From DASXUG01 sp036504995 (lineage in GTDB: Bacteria > Pseudomonadota > Gammaproteobacteria > Burkholderiales > Methylophilaceae), in assembly GCA_036504995.1 (NCBI GenBank), contig DASXUG010000015.1, positions 124,001 to 188,000 of the forward strand: a stretch of DNA of 64,000 bases. The letters are read 5' to 3'. Below are positions 27,375-34,598 of the stretch, piece after piece. Within the stretch, counting starts at the first letter, position 1; every line of letters starts with the position of its first letter. Made by a program: the position numbers and the translations under genes. The notes below the pieces were generated by a model. That model searched no databases and was not told the origin of the DNA. It was given only the letters and a program-made list of their open reading frames with translations.

Positions 27375-27409
27375 GCATGTGAGGCACCATGCACCTCACA
27401 TGCATGGTG
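27375..27409 (-). promoter_or_regulatory. Two mutually exclusive hairpins after gnd (possible switch or pseudoknot)
   Basis: Hairpin A: GCATGTGAGG (27375-27384) with CCTCACATGC (27394-27403). Hairpin B: CACCATGCA (27385-27393) with TGCATGGTG (27401-27409). Both are perfect and share bases 27401-27403, and the loop of A is the arm of B, so they compete or fold as an H-type pseudoknot. The element begins 4 nt after the gnd stop on the minus-strand transcript, 150 nt before zwf. Regulation of zwf expression is inference. Confidence 0.5.
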
Positions 27410-27413
27410 TCAA

Positions 27414-28343
27414 TTATTTATCAGACACTGATTTAACGAAGTGACCACCAAAACCATTACGCATCATGGATAGCAGTTTATAACTGTAGCCTGTTGCATC
27501 TTGGCTTCTGAAACGAGCTTGCAGGGCGAGTGTTAATACTGGCGCTGCGACCCCTTGTTCGACTGACTCCATGACTGTCCATCGGCCTTCACCTGAGTCT
27601 GCTACATATGGTGCAACTGCTGCTAACTCTTGATCTTCTTTCAAAGCGTCAGCAGTCAAATCCAGCAACCAGCTACGCACCACTGAGCCATGACGCCACA
27701 TTTCAGTGATTTGTGCTAAGTCCAAATGAAAGTCTTCTTTACCTTTAAGTAAATCCAAGCCTTCAGCCATCGCTTGCATCATGCCGTATTCGATACCATT
27801 GTGTATCATTTTAGTAAAGTGGCCTGCACCGATAGGGCCTACGTGACCCCAGCCACGATCTTTAGCAGGCGCAAGCGCGATTAGAATCGGCTCAACTGTT
27901 TTTGCAACTTCTGGCGTGCCACCTACCATCAAGCAGTAGCCATTTTCCAAGCCCCAGATGCCGCCTGAAGTACCTGAATCCATAAAGCCAATACCACGCT
28001 CGGCTAACCACGCCCCACGGCGTTGACTGTCTTTGTAATTAGAGTTACCACCATCAATAATGATGTCACCTCTTGATAACATAGGGGCCAAATCTTGAAT
28101 TTGGATCTCTGTTGGTGCACCACTCGGTAGCATCAGCCAGATAATGCGTTGTTCGCTACCATCTGGAGATAGTTTAGATACGGCATCAGGCACTGAGCTC
28201 GCTGGAATCATGCCTTCATTTGAGGTTAACTCATTCACCACTTCTACGCTTCGGTCGTAACCAACAACCTGAATGCCGTTGCGAAGCAGGCGAGTTGCCA
28301 TGTTGCCACCCATTTTGCCTAAGCCAATCATTGCTAATTTCAT
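27414..28343 (-). CDS. gnd: 6-phosphogluconate dehydrogenase, short type
   Basis: Oxidatively decarboxylates 6-phosphogluconate to ribulose 5-phosphate. The 309-residue protein is the short form (about 300 residues, against ~470 for the E. coli type), with the N-terminal GLGKMGGNMATRLL coenzyme motif, GGNSNYKDS and the catalytic IGAGHFTKMIHNGIEYGMM region. Short Gnd proteins are often NAD-preferring. It has a good ribosome site (AAGGA) preceded by a hairpin at 28370-28395. It is divergent from pgl and upstream of zwf. Confidence 0.95.
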   Translation of the reverse strand: MKLAMIGLGKMGGNMATRLLRNGIQVVGYDRSVEVVNELTSNEGMIPASSVPDAVSKLSPDGSEQRIIWLMLPSGAPTEIQIQDLAPMLSRGDIIIDGGNSNYKDSQRRGAWLAERGIGFMDSGTSGGIWGLENGYCLMVGGTPEVAKTVEPILIALAPAKDRGWGHVGPIGAGHFTKMIHNGIEYGMMQAMAEGLDLLKGKEDFHLDLAQITEMWRHGSVVRSWLLDLTADALKEDQELAAVAPYVADSGEGRWTVMESVEQGVAAPVLTLALQARFRSQDATGYSYKLLSMMRNGFGGHFVKSVSDK

Positions 28344-28369
28344 TGTTTTTTCCTTGTTGAGGATAGTGT

Positions 28370-28395
28370 GTCATCGCCCTTTTGGGTAAGATGAC
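28370..28395 (-). promoter_or_regulatory. Hairpin in the gnd leader
   Basis: GTCATC (28370-28375) and GATGAC (28390-28395) with an inner CCC/GGG pair, 26 nt before the gnd start and just upstream of its ribosome site. Could be an operator in the divergent gnd/pgl promoter region or a leader hairpin. Confidence 0.35.
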
Positions 28396-28490
28396 GGTCT
28401 ATATTAATTAAGTGGGTCTATATTTGAGAGCATGACGTGATGTGTGTCGTGACTACTCTGTATGTGATTATAACGTGAAGGTCTAATAGG

Positions 28491-29201
28491 ATGCAAAATA
28501 CAAACCAAGAAAATACAGCAAACCCTCAAATTTGCCGTTGGCATAGTTTTGATAGTCAGGATGACATCAACCAGGCAACTGTTTCCCGTATTTTAACTGC
28601 TGCCGATGAAGCTATTGAAGAGTACGGTAGTTTTTTAATCGTCCTGGCTGGCGGCAGTACGCCAAAAAGTGTGTATGAGTTATTAAGTAAAGAACAGGCT
28701 GACTGGGCGAATTGGCACGTGTTTCATAATGACGATAGATGCTTGCCTGCGGATCACCCCGAACGTAATAGTCTAATGGCGCGTCAGGCATGGCTAAACC
28801 ACGTGGCGATACCAGCGAATCAAATTTATGATATTCCAGCAGAGTTAGGCAATGTTGAAGGAGCTAAAGCCTATGCCAAAGCGATTGCGGATGTTGGCAC
28901 TTTTGATTTGGTATTGTTGGGCTTAGGTGAGGATGGACATACGGCAAGCTTGTTCCCCAATCAAGCATTGGATAATAGTGCAGAGGTTGTGCCAGTGTTT
29001 GATGCACCAAAACCACCCGCAAACCGTATTACGATGAGCCAAAAAAGATTAAGCAATGCGCATGAGGTTATATTTTTGGTGACGGGCGCAGGTAAGCAAT
29101 CAGCGGTAACTGATTGGTACAATGGAGAAAATATTCCCGCAACACTTATAAGACCCAAAAATGGGGTGGATGTGTATTATTTTGGTGTTAAATTGGTGTA
29201 A
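28491..29201 (+). CDS. pgl: 6-phosphogluconolactonase
   Basis: Hydrolyses 6-phosphogluconolactone to 6-phosphogluconate, the step between Zwf and Gnd. The 236-residue protein belongs to the SOL/DevB family: AGGSTPKSVYELL, HNDDRCLPADHPERNS and the LGLGEDGHTASLFP signature are all present. It is transcribed divergently from gnd with about 147 bp between. All three oxidative pentose-phosphate enzymes are thus within 3.5 kb. Confidence 0.95.
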   Translation: MQNTNQENTANPQICRWHSFDSQDDINQATVSRILTAADEAIEEYGSFLIVLAGGSTPKSVYELLSKEQADWANWHVFHNDDRCLPADHPERNSLMARQAWLNHVAIPANQIYDIPAELGNVEGAKAYAKAIADVGTFDLVLLGLGEDGHTASLFPNQALDNSAEVVPVFDAPKPPANRITMSQKRLSNAHEVIFLVTGAGKQSAVTDWYNGENIPATLIRPKNGVDVYYFGVKLV

Positions 29202-29376
29202 AAATTGCTATCAATACAAGATTAAGTGGTTTTATAATGAATTCTTAATCGTTTTACTTAAGACAGTTTGTTGGGTAAGTCTTAATGACCTGTTAGATTT
29301 TTAACAAAAAGCGTTACTAAAACTCGGAACTCAATAACGCTATTGCAATAAAAACTAATCATATGGGGTATTAAAG

Positions 29377-30372
29377 GTGCGTCAAGAAATTACTAGCGCT
29401 GCAAAAAAACTTTATCCAGTGGATGGAGTAAATTTTAAATCTCTGAAAAGTCTGATATTCAGAGCGAGGTTTTTAAGAAGAGCGAAGCAACAACAGCCGT
29501 TGCTGGATGAGTTTGTTACAAGTTTAGAGGCACTTGGATATGCCCATATTCTTGAGCAATACCCTTACATGTTGGGGCTTGTAGAGTGGCCTTATATCCA
29601 CAATAAGTGGACTGTTCAACAACGTGTTCATAGCATTCTAGGTCATTATGAGCTTTTACACACAAAACCTAAGTTTTTAGATGTTTCTGATGCACAAGCT
29701 AAGGTGATTGTAGATCTCAGCGAGTATTCTGAAGGGGCTTCTATTGTAGTAGATCGTGCAAAATGGTTTGCGCGCGAGGGTGAGGTGGTGCTCAATCTGT
29801 TTAAAGGTGATAAGCGTGTAAAGTCCATCGCTTTTAGCTTGGGGCAAGTGAATAATGAACTGGTGATTTATGTCGGGGCGATTCAGGGGATTCATGCCGA
29901 CGATGATACTCTTGGACTATTCAAGTCTCTTACCAAAGAGTTTGAAGGATTACGCCCAAGAAGCTTAGTGATTGAGATGTTACGCAATATTGCTGAAAAA
30001 GTGGGGGCTAAAAGAATATGGGCCATCAGTGATGAAAATCGTCATCACCGTCACCCATATTTTGCAGATACGCATAAATTCGATCTTAAGTCACAGTATG
30101 ATTCAATTTGGCTTGATCATGGCGGTGTAAAATTAGACAACGGTTTTTTCGAGATTCCAGTAGCAAAGCATCGCAAAGAAATTACCGAGGTTTCATCTAA
30201 TAAGCGTGCGATGTATCGTCGCCGATATACTATGCTAGAGAATCTTGAACAGGCATTCTCTAAGTTGCAGTGTTTTGTTTTTACTTCACTACTTGCTGAA
30301 GTTGTATTCGAGGTTCTGGCTGGTTTAACGTTTTTCTATTCGACGGTTGATAACTTGAATGCCTTTATCTAG
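29377..30372 (+). CDS. DUF535 (VirK/YbjX-like) protein
   Basis: A 331-residue protein of the DUF535 family, related to VirK and YbjX, proteins linked to envelope stress and virulence in enterobacteria but without known enzymatic activity. Seen: LGHYELLHTK, the IQGIHADDDTLGLFKSLTKE-type region, DENRHHRHPYF and YDSIWLDHGG, all typical of the family. The GTG start has a GGGGTA-like ribosome site. The last ~35 residues are hydrophobic (LQCFVFTSLLAEVVFEVLAG) and do not look like the usual end of the family, so a 3' frameshift or an added membrane tail is possible. Confidence 0.75.
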   Translation: MRQEITSAAKKLYPVDGVNFKSLKSLIFRARFLRRAKQQQPLLDEFVTSLEALGYAHILEQYPYMLGLVEWPYIHNKWTVQQRVHSILGHYELLHTKPKFLDVSDAQAKVIVDLSEYSEGASIVVDRAKWFAREGEVVLNLFKGDKRVKSIAFSLGQVNNELVIYVGAIQGIHADDDTLGLFKSLTKEFEGLRPRSLVIEMLRNIAEKVGAKRIWAISDENRHHRHPYFADTHKFDLKSQYDSIWLDHGGVKLDNGFFEIPVAKHRKEITEVSSNKRAMYRRRYTMLENLEQAFSKLQCFVFTSLLAEVVFEVLAGLTFFYSTVDNLNAFI

Positions 30373-30375
30373 TGA

Positions 30376-31464
30376 TTAGCTATTTTGGATTACAATGTTG
30401 GGGAATTTGCTGCTGTGATCTAAGCTAAGCTGAGAAAGTTTATAGGCAGCTTTTCTAGCAATTTGCTTGTAGGTCGTAGCAATCGTGCCATCAGGATCTG
30501 CTATTACAGTCGGTTTCCCGCTATCGGTTTGTTCGCGGATTCTAATATCCAGCGGCAAACTACCCAATAAATCTACGTTGTAATCTTGACACATGGCGGC
30601 ACCGCCGCCTGCACCGAATATATGTTCTTCATGACCGCAGTTAGAGCAAATGTGTGTGCTCATGTTCTCGACAATCCCTAAAATAGGGATGCCTACTTTT
30701 TCAAACATTTTCAAACCCTTACGTGCATCCAGCAGAGCAATGTCCTGTGGCGTAGTAACAATCACTGCGCCAGTCACAGGCACTTTTTGTGCTAGAGTCA
30801 GTTGAATATCCCCTGTGCCTGGTGGTAAATCAATCACGAGATAGTCTAGGTTATTCCAACGCGTGTCGCGCAGCAGTTGCTCAAGCGCACCCGTGACCAT
30901 GGGGCCGCGCCATACCATGGGCGTGTCATTATCGACTAAAAAGCCAATCGACATCGCTTGTATACCATGCGCGAGCATCGGTTGTAGACTTTTGCCATCG
31001 GCACTTTCTGGCCTGCCAGTAATGCCAAGCATTTGTGGTTGGCTAGGGCCGTAAATATCTGCATCTAAAATGCCTACCGTTGCACCTTCTGCCGCCAGTG
31101 CCAGTGCTAAGTTAACTGAGGTGGTTGATTTTCCCACCCCCCCTTTGCCAGAAGCCACGGCAATAATGTTTTTGACGTTCGGTAGCAATGGTACACCGCG
31201 CTGTACGCTATGTGAGACAATTCGGCTACCAATATTTACTGTCACTGAGCCGATGCCATCAATAGATTTCAGCTGGTTTTCAACCAAGGCTTTAATTTCA
31301 GCGGTGACGCTATTGGCAGGGTAGCCCAGCACAATATCTACGCTCACATTATTATCTTGGATTTGAATATTTTTGGCCGACTTGCTGCTAATGAAGTCTT
31401 TACCAGTATTGGGATCTGTAATCGTACTTAATGACGCTTTGACTTGTGGTTCTGAAATAGGCAT
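30376..31464 (-). CDS. mrp: Iron-sulfur cluster carrier ApbC/Mrp
   Basis: P-loop ATPase that binds and transfers Fe-S clusters in the cytoplasm. The 362-residue protein has an N-terminal DUF59/MIP18-like domain (to about 85), a deviant Walker A GKGGVGKST (residues 106-114), the DADIYGPSQPQMLG switch, DLPPGTGDIQLTL and the cluster-binding pair CSNCG (about residue 268). It converges with the DUF535 gene (3 bp apart) and is divergent from metG, a common arrangement in proteobacteria. Confidence 0.93.
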   Translation of the reverse strand: MPISEPQVKASLSTITDPNTGKDFISSKSAKNIQIQDNNVSVDIVLGYPANSVTAEIKALVENQLKSIDGIGSVTVNIGSRIVSHSVQRGVPLLPNVKNIIAVASGKGGVGKSTTSVNLALALAAEGATVGILDADIYGPSQPQMLGITGRPESADGKSLQPMLAHGIQAMSIGFLVDNDTPMVWRGPMVTGALEQLLRDTRWNNLDYLVIDLPPGTGDIQLTLAQKVPVTGAVIVTTPQDIALLDARKGLKMFEKVGIPILGIVENMSTHICSNCGHEEHIFGAGGGAAMCQDYNVDLLGSLPLDIRIREQTDSGKPTVIADPDGTIATTYKQIARKAAYKLSQLSLDHSSKFPNIVIQNS

Positions 31465-31600
31465 TACTTAACTCTCAATAGATTCACTGTTGGTTTATTG
31501 TAGCCCAAGCACGTCGATACGTCATAGGGTAATTAGCAAAGTGTGGGAGATTGTAAAGAAATGTTAAGCACTATGGATTCTTTGTGGTGTTGTTGATATT

Positions 31601-31679
31601 ATCGGGGCGCATGATGATTTTAATCAATCGCATGTCCCCGTGTTAGCGGCAAGCTTTTTCAAGTTTGCCGCTTTTTTTT
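31601..31679 (+). ncRNA. Candidate small RNA between mrp and metG
   Basis: Two consecutive hairpins on the plus strand: one closed by CGGGG/CCCCG containing TGAT/ATCA and a GCATG direct repeat, then a perfect-type terminator with eight T. No coding sequence explains the terminator. The 5' end and promoter could not be placed, so the start given is approximate. Alternatives: an attenuated metG leader or antisense to the mrp leader. Confidence 0.3.
31645..31679 (+). terminator. Strong plus-strand terminator upstream of metG
   Basis: Stem AGCGGCAAGC (31645-31654) / GTTTGCCGCT (31663-31672) and eight T. No plus-strand gene lies between 31465 and here. It is preceded by a second structure, CGGGG ... 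CCCCG at about 31610-31641, so the pair may be the 3' end of a small RNA. Confidence 0.8.
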
Positions 31680-31700
31680 GGCTATTTTTTGCCCTGGTAG

Positions 31701-31787
31701 TTAAGTTTGTCGCGCATTGTTGAGTACTTCTACTTTATTTTCTTCTTCTATCTTTCTAGGCATGCGTAATTTAACTGTATTCATCAT
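31701..31787 (-). CDS. Candidate 28-residue small protein
   Basis: Short minus-strand reading frame starting with two Met codons (MMNTVKLRMPRKIEEENKVE, then VLNNARQT). It has an AGGAA ribosome-like site 6 nt before the first ATG. The product is highly charged with no membrane segment. It lies in the mrp-metG spacer on the mrp strand, 236 bp ahead of mrp. Evidence is only the ribosome site and position; it could be chance. Confidence 0.3.
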   Translation of the reverse strand: MMNTVKLRMPRKIEEENKVEVLNNARQT

Positions 31788-31869
31788 TAAGTATTCCTAT
31801 GGTTTTGTTGGGGTGATGTATCGCTTTTTGGTAGAATATCGCTTTATAGCTTTTTGATTCGTAAACATT

Positions 31870-34044
31870 ATGACCCGCAAAATCCTTGTCACTTCTGCAC
31901 TCCCTTATGCTAATGGCAGTATCCATCTAGGCCATTTGGTCGAGTATATTCAAACCGATATTTGGGTGCGCTTTCAAAAAATGCAGGGACACACTGTGCA
32001 TTATGTGTGTGCTGATGATACCCACGGTACGCCGATTATGCTGCGCGCGGAGAAAGAAGGCATTACCCCCGAAGCTTTAATTGCTAAAGTGCATACTGAG
32101 CATTACGCCGATTTTTCTGGGTTTTTGGTCAATTTCGATAATTATTACTCAACCAACTCAGAAGAGAATCGTGAGTTGGCGAGTGGTATTTATAAGGCGC
32201 TTAAAGCCAATGGCAAGATTGCTACCAAAACAATTGAGCAATATTTTGACCCAGTTAAAACGATGTTCTTGCCAGACCGTTTTATCAAAGGTGAGTGTCC
32301 TAAGTGTCATGCCAAAGATCAATATGGCGATAATTGTGAAGTTTGCGGTGCAACTTATAGCCCAACAGATTTAATCAACCCATTTTCTGCTGTTTCGGGA
32401 GCAACTCCCGTGCGTAAAGAAACCGAACATTACTTTTTTAAATTGAGTGAATGTTCGGACTTTTTACGTGAGTGGACGCGTAGCGGAACCTTGCAAGCCG
32501 AAGCCGCCAACAAAATGAGCGAGTGGGTGGGTGAAGTCGGTGAGAATAAGCTAAGTGATTGGGATATATCGCGTGACGCGCCTTATTTTGGTTTTGAAAT
32601 CCCCGATGCACCAGGTAAATATTTTTATGTGTGGCTAGATGCGCCGATTGGCTATATGGCGAGCTTTAAAAACCTATGTGCCAAGAGTGGGGTAGATTTT
32701 GATGAGTATTGGAAAAAAGACTCGACTACCGAGCTTTATCACTTTATTGGTAAAGATATTCTGTATTTTCACGCCCTGTTCTGGCCAGCAACACTTGAAT
32801 ACAGCGGCTACCGTAAGCCAACGGGTGTGTTTGCCCACGGCTTTTTGACGGTTAATGGCGAAAAAATGTCTAAGTCACGCGGTACATTTATTACTGCACG
32901 TAGCTACTTAGATCATATTAAAAACCCAGAATATTTACGCTATTACTACGCAGCAAAATTAAACGGCACCATGGAAGATATTGATTTAAATCTTGAAGAT
33001 TTTGTTGCCCGCGTCAATAGTGATTTGGTAGGTAAATATATCAATATTGCCAGTCGTACAGCTGGGTTTATTAATAAGTATTTTGATGGGCGATTAGCTT
33101 TTTTAGATGGAAAAGTGGTTTTTGATGCAGCAAGAAATTTATTGGACTCGGGGGATAAGTTAAGCGCGCTTGCATCATCTAAGCAATTAAATCCATATGT
33201 ACCCAATATGGGGGAGACTGAGTTAGGGCATCTGCCATTTGATTTGTTTACTGTTTTCTTGGAAATTTCGGACAAAATACGATCGTTCTACGATCAGCGA
33301 GATTACAGTAAGGCGATTCGTGAGGTTATGATATTGGCTGATATAGCTAATCAGTATATAGCTCAAGAAAAGCCCTGGGAGCTGGCTAAGCAAGAGGAGG
33401 ATGCTTCAAGGTTACATGAGGTATGCTCTGTTAGCCTAAATTTATTTAGGCTGCTAACTATTTATATAAAACCAGTACTGCCTTCATTAGCTTTAGAAAT
33501 TGAGAGATTTTTAAATATCCCAGAGTTAAATTGGCAACATATTACTGAGCCACTTGATAATCATGTGATTGGTAATTTTCAGCACTTAATGGTACGAATA
33601 GAAAGTAAAGATATTGAAGCAATGACAGAAGCGAACAAAGAAAATTTACAAGCTATAGCACCATTAGTTCCTACAGTAAAAAATACATCAACTATAACTC
33701 AACCAGAAGAAAGCACTTATATCTCTATCGACGACTTTACCAAGGTTGATTTACGCATTGCTAAAATTGTAAATGCGGAACACGTAGAAGGTGCAGAAAA
33801 ACTGTTAAAACTGACTTTGGATATTGGCGAAGAAAAGCCGCGTCAGGTCTTTGCAGGTATTAAATCTGCCTATGACCCTGAAACATTAAAAGGCCGATTA
33901 ACGGTCATGGTGGCTAATTTAGCACCAAGAAAAATGAAATTTGGCATGAGCGAAGGTATGGTGCTGGCTGCGTCAGATGAGCGTGGCGGACCATTTATTT
34001 TGTCGCCAGATGTCGGCGCACAACCAGGCATGCGCGTTAAGTAA
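31870..34044 (+). CDS. metG: Methionyl-tRNA synthetase
   Basis: Charges tRNA-Met. The 724-residue protein has the HIGH-type motif HLGH (residues 19-22, in ANGSIHLGHLVEY), a zinc knuckle CPKC...CEVC (about 143-160), KMSKS (332-336) and a C-terminal tRNA-binding/dimerisation domain (about 615-724, KVDLRIAKIVNAEHVEGAEK). The stretch 33090-33720 (about residues 407-617, anticodon-binding domain and linker) uses many ATA, AGA, AGG and CGA codons that are rare in the flanking parts, pointing to a mosaic gene. All functional motifs are intact. Confidence 0.96.
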   Translation: MTRKILVTSALPYANGSIHLGHLVEYIQTDIWVRFQKMQGHTVHYVCADDTHGTPIMLRAEKEGITPEALIAKVHTEHYADFSGFLVNFDNYYSTNSEENRELASGIYKALKANGKIATKTIEQYFDPVKTMFLPDRFIKGECPKCHAKDQYGDNCEVCGATYSPTDLINPFSAVSGATPVRKETEHYFFKLSECSDFLREWTRSGTLQAEAANKMSEWVGEVGENKLSDWDISRDAPYFGFEIPDAPGKYFYVWLDAPIGYMASFKNLCAKSGVDFDEYWKKDSTTELYHFIGKDILYFHALFWPATLEYSGYRKPTGVFAHGFLTVNGEKMSKSRGTFITARSYLDHIKNPEYLRYYYAAKLNGTMEDIDLNLEDFVARVNSDLVGKYINIASRTAGFINKYFDGRLAFLDGKVVFDAARNLLDSGDKLSALASSKQLNPYVPNMGETELGHLPFDLFTVFLEISDKIRSFYDQRDYSKAIREVMILADIANQYIAQEKPWELAKQEEDASRLHEVCSVSLNLFRLLTIYIKPVLPSLALEIERFLNIPELNWQHITEPLDNHVIGNFQHLMVRIESKDIEAMTEANKENLQAIAPLVPTVKNTSTITQPEESTYISIDDFTKVDLRIAKIVNAEHVEGAEKLLKLTLDIGEEKPRQVFAGIKSAYDPETLKGRLTVMVANLAPRKMKFGMSEGMVLAASDERGGPFILSPDVGAQPGMRVK

Positions 34045-34078
34045 ACATCGGGGAAATTTAAAAATATTAGGAGAATAC

Positions 34079-34564
34079 ATGAAAGTGAAGTTATTAATAA
34101 CCGCATTATTTTTGGTGACAGCTACATCTGCCCATGCAGAAAATAGTAATGCTAAAACAGCAGTAGGTGGTGGTTTAGGCGCTGCTGCTGGAACTGCAAT
34201 CGGCAACGTGCTGGGCGGTAAAACAGGCGAAGTGATTGGTGGTGCTGTAGGCGGTGGTGTTGGCGGTGCTGTGACCACGCAAGGCGAAGCTAGGACTGGC
34301 GCTGTACTCGGAGGGGCTGCTGGCGGTGCAACTGGCGCAATAGTTGGTAGAAAAGTCAGTGGTTCTTCTACTGGTGCTGTGGTCGGTGCTGGGGTCGGTG
34401 GCGCGGGTGGTGCGGTAGTGGGTAAGGTGATTGCCGAGCCGTCAAGAGGCGGCTCTGATGGTCGATATGATGGCCGTCGCTATGACGATGAAGGTGAAGG
34501 CCGTCGTCATCACCATCACCATGGTCGCGGACATGCCTATGGCCATGATAAGCATGACGATTAA
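34079..34564 (+). CDS. Glycine-zipper protein with His-rich tail
   Basis: A 161-residue exported protein: signal peptide (cut after AHA, about residue 18), then repeated glycine-zipper segments (about 25-120; VGGGLGAAAGTAIGNVLGGK and similar, roughly four copies) and a polar C-terminus with Arg, Asp and a run of five His followed by GHDKHDD. I start at the ATG at 34079, which has a TAGGAGA ribosome site; a start at 33977 would lie inside metG. Function unknown; membrane or amyloid-like assembly is suggested by the zipper, and metal binding by the His tail. Confidence 0.72.
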   Translation: MKVKLLITALFLVTATSAHAENSNAKTAVGGGLGAAAGTAIGNVLGGKTGEVIGGAVGGGVGGAVTTQGEARTGAVLGGAAGGATGAIVGRKVSGSSTGAVVGAGVGGAGGAVVGKVIAEPSRGGSDGRYDGRRYDDEGEGRRHHHHHGRGHAYGHDKHDD

Positions 34565-34598
34565 GCAGCATATTTAATGGTGCTCGGCCTTGGTAGTA

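Noticed and set aside
29202..29376. Hairpins GATTAAG/CTTAATC and TTAAGAC/GTCTTAA after pgl
   Set aside because: Only 7-bp stems with long loops and no T-run in AT-rich sequence; expected by chance.
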